Assembly (NCBI GenBank): GCA_031270215.1
Contig: JAISYB010000120.1
Coordinates: 1 to 7,067, forward strand
Direction: 5' to 3'
Origin: Streptococcaceae bacterium
GTDB taxonomy: Bacteria; Bacillota; Bacilli; Lactobacillales; Streptococcaceae
Length of the DNA stretch: 7,067 nt
The notes beneath the pieces were generated by a model that was given only the letters and a program-made list of their open reading frames with translations, made no database searches and was not told where the DNA came from. The translations under genes and the position numbers were made by a program. Shown piece after piece: positions 1 to 6,000 of the stretch (the stretch's first letter is position 1; every line of letters starts with the position of its first letter).

Positions 1-129
1 AAAGTTGAGAAAACAAAAATTCTCCCAATGAGAAAAGAGAGATGGAGAATGCTGGATTTGAAAGGTTTATTTTATAATTACACCTTTCAATATTCACTTG
101 CTCATGTTCTACCAGAGGAGGTCAAATAA
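1..129 (+). CDS. C-terminal end of an unidentified protein (partial, runs in from the left)
   Basis: Frame 1 is open from the first base and stops at TAA 127-129, giving 42 residues that end in LPEEVK. The stretch is basic and aromatic (RKERWRMLDLKG, then FYNYTFQYS). The stop is separated by one base from the ATG of the ATPase gene at 131, and the last codons contain that gene's Shine-Dalgarno site, the typical arrangement of two translationally linked genes in an operon. I cannot name the family from 42 residues. A chance open frame of 43 codons is possible in AT-rich DNA, but the exact one-base junction with the next gene argues for a real gene. The transcription unit therefore probably begins outside the window. 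Confidence 0.65.
   Translation, partial: KVEKTKILPMRKERWRMLDLKGLFYNYTFQYSLAHVLPEEVK
116..121 (+). promoter_or_regulatory. Shine-Dalgarno site fixing the ATPase start at 131
   Basis: AGGAGG lies 9 nt before ATG 131. It decides against the in-frame ATG at 98, which would add 11 residues ahead of the P-loop strand and has no comparable site upstream. Confidence 0.85.
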
Positions 130-130
130 G

Positions 131-823
131 ATGAAAATTGCCATGTCAGGAACGTATTCAACAGGCAAAACGACTACCACACTTGCTCTTGCAAATGTAA
201 CAGGGGTGGCTCGAACACACGCCAAAACCATGAGAGAAATTCTCCCTCTTGCATTACCCAATAAAAAGTTAGAAGACTGTACAGCACCTGAGCTGTTTCA
301 ATTAGGTATCCGAAGATTTACAGAACGAGCGGTTCATGAAAGTCACTTAGATTCTTTTATCTCAGATGGTTCTTCCTTACATGAGTGGATTTATGGCACG
401 GTCAGAATGACCGTCGGGATTAACCCGAACGACACCAACCAGAAAAATATTTCTGATGAGGGTTTGCTTATGATGAAAGAAGTGATTTATCATTTGGGCT
501 GTGTCGTCAAAGACCATGCAAAAGAAACCTATGATTCTTTTATTCATCTACCTGTCGAGTTTCCAATACAAGAAGATGGTCATAGACCTGTATCCGAAGA
601 CTTTCGGAATCAGTCGGATAAGTTATTGCTTCAAACACTTGATGAGTTAGGAATAACCTATCATGTTGTGGGAGGAACGATTGAAGAACGGCTAAAGAAA
701 ATCATCGGCATTTATCACTTGCCAATGATGATGCCCATAGCAGAAGCGATTGAAAAAGCACAAGAAGAAGTCAAAGATTATCAAATTCAAATCGAAGACA
801 CGTTTTATAAGGAGGACGAATAA
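131..823 (+). CDS. P-loop ATPase / nucleoside-kinase-like protein (AAA_28 type)
   Basis: A 230-residue soluble protein. The N-terminal strand MKIAMS leads straight into a Walker A P-loop, GTYSTGKT (residues 7-14, with K13 and T14). An acidic residue at the end of a later strand (ISDGSS, D79) could be the Walker B or catalytic acid, and a late basic segment (DGHRP, R152, then residues around 160-175) resembles the lid region of NadR/AAA_28-type kinases. These proteins are small single-domain ATPases related to nucleoside and ribosylnicotinamide kinases; the substrate here cannot be read from the sequence. The start at 131 is set by AGGAGG 9 nt upstream. It follows the preceding gene by 1 nt, and its final codons carry the GGAGG of the nitroreductase gene, which starts 2 nt after the stop codon's first base run ends. 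Sampled GC (about 47% over 181-240) is higher than in the genes after 1900. NTP-binding fold: sure; function: unknown. Confidence 0.85.
   Translation: MKIAMSGTYSTGKTTTTLALANVTGVARTHAKTMREILPLALPNKKLEDCTAPELFQLGIRRFTERAVHESHLDSFISDGSSLHEWIYGTVRMTVGINPNDTNQKNISDEGLLMMKEVIYHLGCVVKDHAKETYDSFIHLPVEFPIQEDGHRPVSEDFRNQSDKLLLQTLDELGITYHVVGGTIEERLKKIIGIYHLPMMMPIAEAIEKAQEEVKDYQIQIEDTFYKEDE
811..815 (+). promoter_or_regulatory. Shine-Dalgarno site for the GTG start of the nitroreductase
   Basis: GGAGG inside the last codons of the ATPase gene lies 9 nt before GTG 825. This selects the GTG start over the in-frame ATG at 750, which would add a 25-residue lysine-rich leader lying wholly inside the upstream gene and foreign to the nitroreductase family. 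Confidence 0.8.
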
Positions 824-824
824 A

Positions 825-1433
825 GTGGAATTTTCAGAAGTGAATAAAAATCGTCATGCTGTAAAATCTTTCAATGGCGAAAAAATTAATAGTGACCTCC
901 TTAAAGAGATTTTAACTGAAGCGACCCTTGCACCTTCAGCACACAATATCCAACCTTGGCATTTTGTTATTGTTGCCTCACAGGAAAAACGAGCAGCATT
1001 ATCTACCGTTTTACCTGTCAATAATGCCAAGCAACATGAATCAGCTGGTGCAACGATTGTTGTGTGTTCTGATGTTGATTTGCCTGAACGAGTGATAGAA
1101 TTAGTCGAAATTGGTGGAGAGTTTTTAGCAGGATTTACAAAAGAAGCCTTGTTAGAAAAAATGCCTTTGTTGTTTGAAAGCTATACAGAAAGTCAGTTAG
1201 CTAATTATCTGGCATTAAATATCGGGTTAGTCGCTCAAAATATTCTTCTAAGTGCCAACAATCGCACTATCAAGACCAATGTAATTTTGGGATTTGATAA
1301 AACAGGCGTAACAGAAATTTTAGGTCTTGATGAACGGTATCATCCAGAGTTGATTTTGACACTTGGTTACTCTGATGATGAGGGGAAAGCAAGTTACCGT
1401 TTACCAGTGGACTTCGTAACGGATATTGTCTAA
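825..1433 (+). CDS. Nitroreductase-family FMN oxidoreductase
   Basis: A 202-residue protein of normal length for the short nitroreductase group. Family signatures are in order: NRHAVKSF (residues 9-16, including the FMN-phosphate-contacting Arg position R10), APSAHNIQPWHF (36-47, the conserved APSxxNxQPW block), LALNIGLVAQNILL (129-142, the GxxxQN flavin and dimer helix), and a C-terminal LTLGY segment. These enzymes are cytosolic FMN dimers that use NAD(P)H to reduce nitro groups, quinones or enones; some relatives act as oxidases or dehydrogenases in natural-product pathways. The GTG start one base after the ATPase stop implies translational coupling. A thioredoxin gene follows after 19 nt. 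Natural substrate unknown: it may be a tailoring redox enzyme of the downstream pathway (inference) or a general detoxifying enzyme. Confidence 0.9.
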   Translation: MEFSEVNKNRHAVKSFNGEKINSDLLKEILTEATLAPSAHNIQPWHFVIVASQEKRAALSTVLPVNNAKQHESAGATIVVCSDVDLPERVIELVEIGGEFLAGFTKEALLEKMPLLFESYTESQLANYLALNIGLVAQNILLSANNRTIKTNVILGFDKTGVTEILGLDERYHPELILTLGYSDDEGKASYRLPVDFVTDIV

Positions 1434-1452
1434 ATGAAATGGGGAAAATAAA

Positions 1453-1764
1453 ATGGTTAAGATAATTACAGATACTTCTTTTTCAAAAGAAACGGAGGAA
1501 GGTTTAGTATTGATTGATTTTTTTGGTACATGGTGTCCACCGTGCAAAGCGCTTTTGCCAGTGTTGGAACAGATTGAGGAAGAATTAGCAGAGAAAGTAA
1601 AAATTGTGAAAATAGATGTGGACGAAAGTCCAGAAACAGCACGCTCTTTTGGTGTTTTATCTGTACCGACAATGATTTTGAAAAAGAATAATGAAGTTGT
1701 TAAACGTGTGACAGGATTTCATAACAAGTCCACATTGACAGAATTGATTTGTGATTATATCTGA
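1453..1764 (+). CDS. Thioredoxin with CPPC active site
   Basis: A 103-residue, complete, cytosolic thioredoxin (no signal peptide). It shows the buried acid D22 in LIDFFG, the redox motif WCPPCK (residues 27-32, cysteines 28 and 31), the strand KIVKIDVDE (50-58) and the cis-proline loop SVPT (70-73, P72). Length and order are those of ordinary TrxA, but the dipeptide between the cysteines is Pro-Pro instead of the usual Gly-Pro. In the wider family this dipeptide tunes redox potential, and CPPC is more often seen in TlpA/ResA-like proteins than in housekeeping thioredoxins. GGGG at 1441-1444 lies 8 nt before the ATG. It sits between the nitroreductase and the small-peptide gene, suggesting a dedicated electron donor or disulphide reductant for this operon, although a resident thioredoxin reductase would have to recharge it. 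Confidence 0.93.
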   Translation: MVKIITDTSFSKETEEGLVLIDFFGTWCPPCKALLPVLEQIEEELAEKVKIVKIDVDESPETARSFGVLSVPTMILKKNNEVVKRVTGFHNKSTLTELICDYI

Positions 1765-1788
1765 TAAAGAAAGTTAAGGGGAAAGCAG

Positions 1789-1896
1789 ATGAAAAGAAGT
1801 ATAACGATTTTATTGTTTATTTTTCTGGCTTTCTTTTTGTTGAAAAAGAACGGGGCAGGGAAGGCAACTGTAAAATGGATAAAAATAAATAAGTGA
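1789..1896 (+). CDS. Small 35-residue membrane or secreted-type peptide
   Basis: The peptide begins with the basic MKRS, runs through a hydrophobic core ILLFIFLAFFLL (about residues 7-18), then a basic tail rich in Lys and Gly (KKNGAGKATVKWIKINK). It has a good Shine-Dalgarno site, AAGGGGA at 1776-1782, 6 nt before the ATG, and begins 24 nt after the thioredoxin stop. Its TGA (1894-1896) touches an ATG at 1896, and the better start of the next gene is at 1926, so it fills the gap between the two genes almost exactly. It could be a one-pass membrane peptide, a short signal peptide with a cationic mature part, or a translated leader that couples expression of the synthase gene. I recognise no family. 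Its reality rests on ribosome-site quality and fit to the gap. Confidence 0.6.
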   Translation: MKRSITILLFIFLAFFLLKKNGAGKATVKWIKINK

Positions 1897-1912
1897 TGAA
1901 ACCTGTAGATAT

Positions 1913-1918
1913 GGAGGG
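1913..1918 (+). promoter_or_regulatory. Shine-Dalgarno site choosing the synthase start at 1926
   Basis: GGAGGG lies 7 nt before ATG 1926. The alternative starts GTG 1893 and ATG 1896 have only A-rich sequence upstream, so the 408-residue form is favoured over forms 10-11 residues longer. Confidence 0.75.
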
Positions 1919-1925
1919 TGTTATA

Positions 1926-3152
1926 ATGCTAGATTCGGTAGTTTTTCAGGAGATGAGCTTTAATGAATTTCCTGAAATAATTGAATTTGAGCAGATGATA
2001 AATTCATTTGGCTCAATTCCTTATTTTAAAATCAATGAGGGTTTACCGTTGAATTTGATGCGAATTGAAGGGAAAGATTTTATCAATTTTTCAAGCTATA
2101 ATTATCTCGGCTTAAATGGTAATGAAGAGGTTATGACATTTACAAAACAAGCAATAGATAAATATGGTACATCAGTGTCTGCTAGTCGATTAGTTAGTGG
2201 CGAAATAGACTTACACAGAGCTTTGGAGCAGAAAATTGCGCAATTTCTTTGTGTTGAAGATTCACTTGTTCAAGTTGGTGGCTATGTCACAAATGTAGAC
2301 ATTGTTGGGAATGTAGTTGATAAAAGCGACTTAATTCTGATTGATAGCTATGCTCATAGAAGCATTATTGAAGGAACGATTCTTTCGCAAGCTCGTGTTA
2401 AGACATTTAGACATAATGATATGGCACACTTGGCACTACGATTAGAAAAACTTCGTTCAAAGTATAGACGGGTTTTAATCGTTGTTGAGGGTATTTATTC
2501 TATGGATGGCGATATTTGTCGATTGCCAGAGTTAGTTGACTTGAAAAAGAGATATGGGGCTATTTTAATGGTCGATGAAGCCCACTCTTTAGGAACAATA
2601 GGAAAGAATGGGAGAGGTGTTACAAGTCATTTTGGTATTGATTCTAAAGATGTTGATATTTTGATGGGAACCCTTAGTAAATCGGCAAGTAGTTGTGGTG
2701 GATATATTGCTGGAAGTGAAAAATTCATCAACTATTTGAGGTATAATTCTCCTAGTTTTATTTTTAGTGCAGGAATTTCCCCTGCTAATACAGCGGCAGC
2801 TTATAAATCGTTTGAAATTTTTGAGAATGACAGCCGTTTTACGAAAAAACTGAAAGACAATTCTAGTTATTTTCTTAAAGGTGTTAAAGAAATAGGCTTT
2901 GATACAGGATTGAGTGAAGGCACACAGATTATTCCTTTGATTTTCGGAAATTCTGATGTGGCACGGGAATTTTCAAATCGTTTAATTGAAGCAGGTATCA
3001 ATGCTTTGCCTATTATTTATCCAGCAGTAAAGGAGAGTGAAGCACGGATTCGGTTTTTCATTTCTTCTTTACATACTGTTGAAGATTTAGATTACACATT
3101 GAAAGTATTGGAAAAATTGAAATCATCTACCATGTTAGGAGTGGAAAAATGA
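1926..3152 (+). CDS. Alpha-oxoamine synthase (BioF / serine palmitoyltransferase-like PLP enzyme)
   Basis: A 408-residue fold-type I PLP enzyme. Diagnostic sites in order: SSYNYLGL (56-63), GTSVSASRLVSGEIDLH (81-97, substrate-binding glycine-rich block), H144 in DSYAHRS (the His that stacks on PLP), VDEAHSLG (217-223, D218 and H221 contacting PLP), the Schiff-base lysine K252 in GTLSKS, and EARIRFFISSLH (372-383), matching the RxRxxxSxxH block whose Arg binds the amino-acid carboxylate. Family chemistry is decarboxylative condensation of an amino acid with an acyl-CoA or acyl-ACP to give an alpha-amino ketone. Members include BioF, serine palmitoyltransferase, Kbl, HemA and the CqsA autoinducer synthase. 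All catalytic positions are present. No other biotin gene is nearby, and the neighbours are an exporter, methyltransferase and acyltransferase, so a specialised aminoketone or aminolipid product is more likely than biotin (inference). Acyl chain and amino acid cannot be predicted. The stop overlaps the exporter start by 4 nt. Confidence 0.92.
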   Translation: MLDSVVFQEMSFNEFPEIIEFEQMINSFGSIPYFKINEGLPLNLMRIEGKDFINFSSYNYLGLNGNEEVMTFTKQAIDKYGTSVSASRLVSGEIDLHRALEQKIAQFLCVEDSLVQVGGYVTNVDIVGNVVDKSDLILIDSYAHRSIIEGTILSQARVKTFRHNDMAHLALRLEKLRSKYRRVLIVVEGIYSMDGDICRLPELVDLKKRYGAILMVDEAHSLGTIGKNGRGVTSHFGIDSKDVDILMGTLSKSASSCGGYIAGSEKFINYLRYNSPSFIFSAGISPANTAAAYKSFEIFENDSRFTKKLKDNSSYFLKGVKEIGFDTGLSEGTQIIPLIFGNSDVAREFSNRLIEAGINALPIIYPAVKESEARIRFFISSLHTVEDLDYTLKVLEKLKSSTMLGVEK

Positions 3153-3472
3153 AATTTATTTTTTTAATTGGTGGGATATTAGCTGAAGTAGTTGGCACAA
3201 CTTTTATGAAGTTATCGGATGGCTACTCAAAATTTACTTATACTGGCTTGACGGTTGCTTTCTATATTTTGAGTTTATTCTTAATGTCTAAAGCATTAAA
3301 GTATTTTGATGTCGGATTGGCTTATGCTGTCTGGTCAGGAGTAGGGATTGTTTGTTTAGGAGTTATAGGCATTTTCTTTTTTAAGGAAGATATGACACTT
3401 TTAAAAGCAAGTTTCATGCTTTTAATCATTGTTGGTGTTGTGGGTTTGAATTATATTTCAAAACCACTGTAA
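3149..3472 (+). CDS. Small multidrug resistance (SMR) exporter, Qac/EmrE subtype
   Basis: A 107-residue protein with four membrane segments (about 3-21, 30-48, 56-76, 84-104). The essential membrane-embedded glutamate is E13 in AEVVGTTFMKLSDG, equivalent to EmrE E14. AYAVWSGVG (58-66) supplies Y59 and W62, the counterparts of the EmrE substrate-site Tyr60 and Trp63. The EVVGTT and WSGVG wording matches the promiscuous Qac/EmrE subtype and lacks the Trp after EVV typical of guanidinium (Gdx) exporters. SMR proteins work as antiparallel dimers exchanging protons for lipophilic cations. ATG overlaps the synthase stop (ATGA) and AGGAG at 3137-3141 provides the ribosome site, so the two are translationally coupled. 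Inferred role: export of, or self-protection from, a hydrophobic amine made by the cluster. Simple biocide resistance is the alternative. Confidence 0.92.
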   Translation: MKFIFLIGGILAEVVGTTFMKLSDGYSKFTYTGLTVAFYILSLFLMSKALKYFDVGLAYAVWSGVGIVCLGVIGIFFFKEDMTLLKASFMLLIIVGVVGLNYISKPL

Positions 3473-3502
3473 AAAATACCTTTGTGTCGTGAAGGAGATA
3501 AA

Positions 3503-4372
3503 ATGTATAGAAAAGTAAAATTAGCTTTGAAAATGTTATGGTTTAGCTTGACTGGCAATATTGCTAACAAAGAGAATGACTATGATAAAGCTAGTCATAG
3601 CTATGATTCAATTTTCTCGAAAGAAATGGGGAGTTATTCAATAGAGGTTGTCACATTATTGGGTATTAGTTCAGGTATGGCTGTTCTTGAATTGGCATGT
3701 GGCACAGGACATAATACTGTGGCAATAGCTAAATTGTTGAATGGAAAAGGCAAATTAAGTATTGTTGACCAGTCTGATGGTATGTTGTTAAAAGCTAGAC
3801 AGAAACTGATAGATTATAAAGATGTGGTTCATGATATTTATAAAGGCGATATGATTGACTATCTTGCGACGATGCCAAGTGGAAGTGTTGATAGGGTACT
3901 CTGTGCGTGGGCTATTTGTTATACACTACCAGTAAAGTTATTAAAGGAAATCAATAGAGTTCTCAAACCTGATGGAAAAGTTGGGATTATTGAAACTAGA
4001 CCAGATTCTGAAAAACTTTTGATGACAGCTTTTGAAAAAGTAATTTTATCCAATCCATCATTATTAGTGAAGTCTATTGAAAATTACACTTTCCCAGAGA
4101 ATAAGCAAATGTTGGGACACTGGTTTTCAAAAGCTAATTTTCAATCATTGAATTGTTGGGAAGGAAGAAAAGCATTACATTGTGAAACACCTAAAGAAAT
4201 GATTTCATGGGTCATAGAATCTGGTGCAGCATCGGGATATTTTGATGCTCTTGATTTAACCAGAGAAGATGAAATCAAGGCATTGCTTGAAAAAGCCATT
4301 AAAGTAGAAATTGAAAATGGTGGAGATTCTATACTTTATCATACTTTTGTTGCGGGAGTGGCTAGTAAATGA
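3503..4372 (+). CDS. Class I SAM-dependent methyltransferase
   Basis: A 289-residue soluble protein. The SAM-binding motif I is VLELACGTGHNT (61-72), followed by the acidic end of strand 2 in SIVDQS (D89), GDM (115-117, adenine-contacting D116) and the motif IV-like VDRVLCAWA (129-137). NRVLKPDGKVGI is the usual post-motif of UbiE/Methyltransf_11 proteins. It methylates an unknown O, N or C position; the roughly 130-residue C-terminal part is the likely acceptor domain. The start at 3503 is chosen because AAGGAGA (3492-3498) precedes it closely; the in-frame GTG at 3482 has no such site and would add 7 residues. The gap to the exporter gene is 30 nt with no terminator, and the stop overlaps the acyltransferase start by 4 nt. 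In context the substrate may be the synthase-derived amine or ketone (inference). Confidence 0.9.
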   Translation: MYRKVKLALKMLWFSLTGNIANKENDYDKASHSYDSIFSKEMGSYSIEVVTLLGISSGMAVLELACGTGHNTVAIAKLLNGKGKLSIVDQSDGMLLKARQKLIDYKDVVHDIYKGDMIDYLATMPSGSVDRVLCAWAICYTLPVKLLKEINRVLKPDGKVGIIETRPDSEKLLMTAFEKVILSNPSLLVKSIENYTFPENKQMLGHWFSKANFQSLNCWEGRKALHCETPKEMISWVIESGAASGYFDALDLTREDEIKALLEKAIKVEIENGGDSILYHTFVAGVASK

Positions 4373-5451
4373 AAACAGAAGAAAATAGCGGAAGATTGCT
4401 GTATATCGAAAATATTAAAGTTTTATTATCGTTATGTGTTCTGTTGTTTCATGTGAATAGTGCTTTTGGTGGGACAGGCGGTTGGTATCTAGTTGAAGCC
4501 TCCTCTGATTCAATTTCAATTGTCTTATTAACTTTGATAAATGCCATTTTGCAGAGTTTCTTTATGGGCTTATATTTCTTTTTGTCCGCATATTTTATTC
4601 CAAAATCGTTTATGAAAATGGGAACAATCATTTTTATAAAGACTAGACTACAAAAACTGCTTGTTCCTTCAACGTTTTACTTTTTTGTTCTTAACCCACT
4701 TTGTAAAAATATAGTAGAAAAAGTACCGTATTTAAAGGCTATCGGTTTTTACAATTTATGGTTTCCTATGGCATTGTTGTACTTTACTTTCCTATATCTA
4801 ATGGTTGGATTTTTTAACGTTAAAATTCCAAAATTGAATTTTCCAACAAATAAAAACATCAATTTCTTCATGGTCTTCTTTGTAGTGATATGCTTTATTG
4901 TAAGACTAAAATTTAAAATTGATAAGATGTATTTTTCTGATTTTACGATTGGCTACTTTCCTCAATATCTATTCTTATTTTGTTTAGGCATATTAGCTTC
5001 ACAGAATAATTGGTTAGAAATGATACATCAAAAAATTGCAAATGTTTACTTTAAAGGTTCACTGATTGCTATTGTCCTATTACCAATCATCTTTTTATTT
5101 CAAGAAAGTTTAGGCAGACCTGAAAGTTATTTTTATGGTGGTTGGCATCCAGAAGCTCTATTTTTTATTTTATGGGAAGTTGTGATGTTTACTGGGATAA
5201 TTTTGAAAATTTTGACTTTTTTTCAGGAAAAATTCAACGATACGAATAAAGTATTGTCACTACTTTCGAGATTATCTTATAGTGTCTATATTATTCAAGC
5301 CCCTTTTATTCTTATCATGCAGAAGATTTTTGGGAAATTTGACTTTCCTGTTTTTGTAAATGTGTTTCTTATATTTGTATTTTCGTACCTGTGTTCAGTT
5401 GCTGTAAGTTATCTAATGTTAAAAATAAAATATTTAAGGAAATTTGTGTGA
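4369..5451 (+). CDS. Acyltransferase-3 family membrane protein
   Basis: A 360-residue polytopic protein with about ten hydrophobic segments. Family marks: R9 then YIENIKVLLSLCVLLFH (12-28) with the catalytic-type His28 in the first membrane helix; FFMGLYFFLSAYFIPKSF (64-81), the characteristic second-helix block; KTRLQKLLVP (91-100); NLWFPMALLYF (129-139); and RLSYSVYIIQAPF (301-313) near the end. AT3 proteins move acyl groups, often acetyl, across or at the membrane onto sugars, lipids or small molecules. It starts by an ATGA overlap with the methyltransferase stop, with GGGAG at 4354-4358 as ribosome site. This is the most AT-rich gene here (about 27% GC over 4921-4980). Inferred role: acylation of the cluster product at the membrane. 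Modification of a surface glycan is the alternative. Confidence 0.9.
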   Translation: MKTEENSGRLLYIENIKVLLSLCVLLFHVNSAFGGTGGWYLVEASSDSISIVLLTLINAILQSFFMGLYFFLSAYFIPKSFMKMGTIIFIKTRLQKLLVPSTFYFFVLNPLCKNIVEKVPYLKAIGFYNLWFPMALLYFTFLYLMVGFFNVKIPKLNFPTNKNINFFMVFFVVICFIVRLKFKIDKMYFSDFTIGYFPQYLFLFCLGILASQNNWLEMIHQKIANVYFKGSLIAIVLLPIIFLFQESLGRPESYFYGGWHPEALFFILWEVVMFTGIILKILTFFQEKFNDTNKVLSLLSRLSYSVYIIQAPFILIMQKIFGKFDFPVFVNVFLIFVFSYLCSVAVSYLMLKIKYLRKFV

Positions 5452-5454
5452 GGG
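5450..5454 (+). promoter_or_regulatory. Shine-Dalgarno site for the TTG start at 5462
   Basis: GAGGG spans the acyltransferase stop codon and lies 7 nt before TTG 5462. No in-frame ATG occurs until residue 41, past the first membrane segment, so the rare TTG start is preferred. Confidence 0.65.
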
Positions 5455-5461
5455 ATTGTAG

Positions 5462-5851
5462 TTGAAATATTTAAAAAGAATTTTTGTTATCACAGATGTA
5501 GGATTTATATTGTACTGGGCAGTAACAGCTATCGGCGTGTTACCTAAAGAATGGGCATATCATAACTATAAGAATCCAATTATGATTTCGTGGAACTGGT
5601 CATTTTTTCCGTTAGATATGTTTATTTCATTGAGTGGCTTTTTATGTCTTTACTATTACAAAAAGAATAATGATAAGTGGAGAACATGGTGTCTTCTGTC
5701 GTTAGTTTTTACAATGTCTTCGGGGGTTCAAGCGATTTCTTTTTGGTTCTTAACGAATGATTATAGTATTTTTTGGTGGGTATTTAATTTATATCTCATT
5801 GTCTATCCTATTTTATTCATCAGAAAAATATTGAAGAATGAACTGGAGTAA
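5462..5851 (+). CDS. YvaD-like (DUF5360-type) four-helix membrane protein
   Basis: A 129-residue protein with four hydrophobic segments (about 6-26, 50-66, 75-97, 102-121), a KYLKR start, tryptophan-rich loops (ISWNWSFFPLDMF, residues 42-54) and a short charged tail. Length, helix pattern and the central WNWSFFPLD segment resemble the uncharacterised Bacillus subtilis YvaD family. As I recall, yvaD lies next to yvaE, an SMR-family gene, which matches the presence of an SMR gene in this operon. Function is unknown; it might be an accessory membrane subunit or a chaperone for the exporter or acyltransferase. It uses a TTG start 10 nt after the acyltransferase stop and is the last gene before the terminator. 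The family assignment is from memory of the pattern, not a search. Confidence 0.7.
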   Translation: MKYLKRIFVITDVGFILYWAVTAIGVLPKEWAYHNYKNPIMISWNWSFFPLDMFISLSGFLCLYYYKKNNDKWRTWCLLSLVFTMSSGVQAISFWFLTNDYSIFWWVFNLYLIVYPILFIRKILKNELE

Positions 5852-5945
5852 TTAAAGTACAATACTCAACAAACTATAAAGAATATATGTTTGAAATTGA
5901 GAAGTTTAATTTGATAGTAGAAAAACATTTCAGTTGTTAAAGTAC
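5852..5945 (+). repeat. 9-bp direct repeat, TTAAAGTAC, two copies
   Basis: Perfect copies occur at 5852-5860, immediately after the last cluster stop codon, and at 5937-5945, 85 bp apart start to start. The first copy lies exactly at the boundary of the coding cluster. It could be a junction scar, a binding-site pair or chance in AT-rich DNA. Confidence 0.4.
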
Positions 5946-5963
5946 CTGATTTAGCAGGGATTA

Positions 5964-6000
5964 CTTAGCACAGTAGATTAGTAAATACAATGTTGCTAAG
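5964..6000 (+). repeat. Hairpin immediately before the terminator
   Basis: CTTAGCA (5964-5970) pairs perfectly with TGCTAAG (5994-6000), and two more pairs can form across a one-base bulge. TTAGCA also occurs at 5951-5956 as a possible competing arm. The right arm shares two bases with the terminator stem, so the two structures lie side by side or exclude each other slightly. Confidence 0.45.

Noticed and set aside
73..78. TATAAT, a possible -10 box 53 nt before the ATPase start
   Set aside because: No acceptable -35 hexamer is found 16-18 nt upstream, and it lies inside the upstream open frame; such hexamers are common in AT-rich DNA.
750..824. N-terminal extension of the nitroreductase from ATG 750
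   Set aside because: The added lysine-rich residues lie entirely inside the ATPase gene and precede the normal family start; GGAGG at 811-815 points to GTG 825.
1466..1672. Open frame on the minus strand within the thioredoxin gene
   Set aside because: It lies opposite a clear thioredoxin, has no recognisable domain, and no ribosome site was found; it is a shadow of the real gene.
1926..3152. Synthase as a biotin enzyme (BioF)
   Set aside because: Sequence motifs alone fit BioF, but no other biotin gene is present and the neighbours are export, methylation and acylation genes. Not excluded, only disfavoured.
4449..4631. Open frame on the minus strand within the acyltransferase gene
   Set aside because: It is opposite a conserved membrane acyltransferase and its product resembles no family; chance frame.
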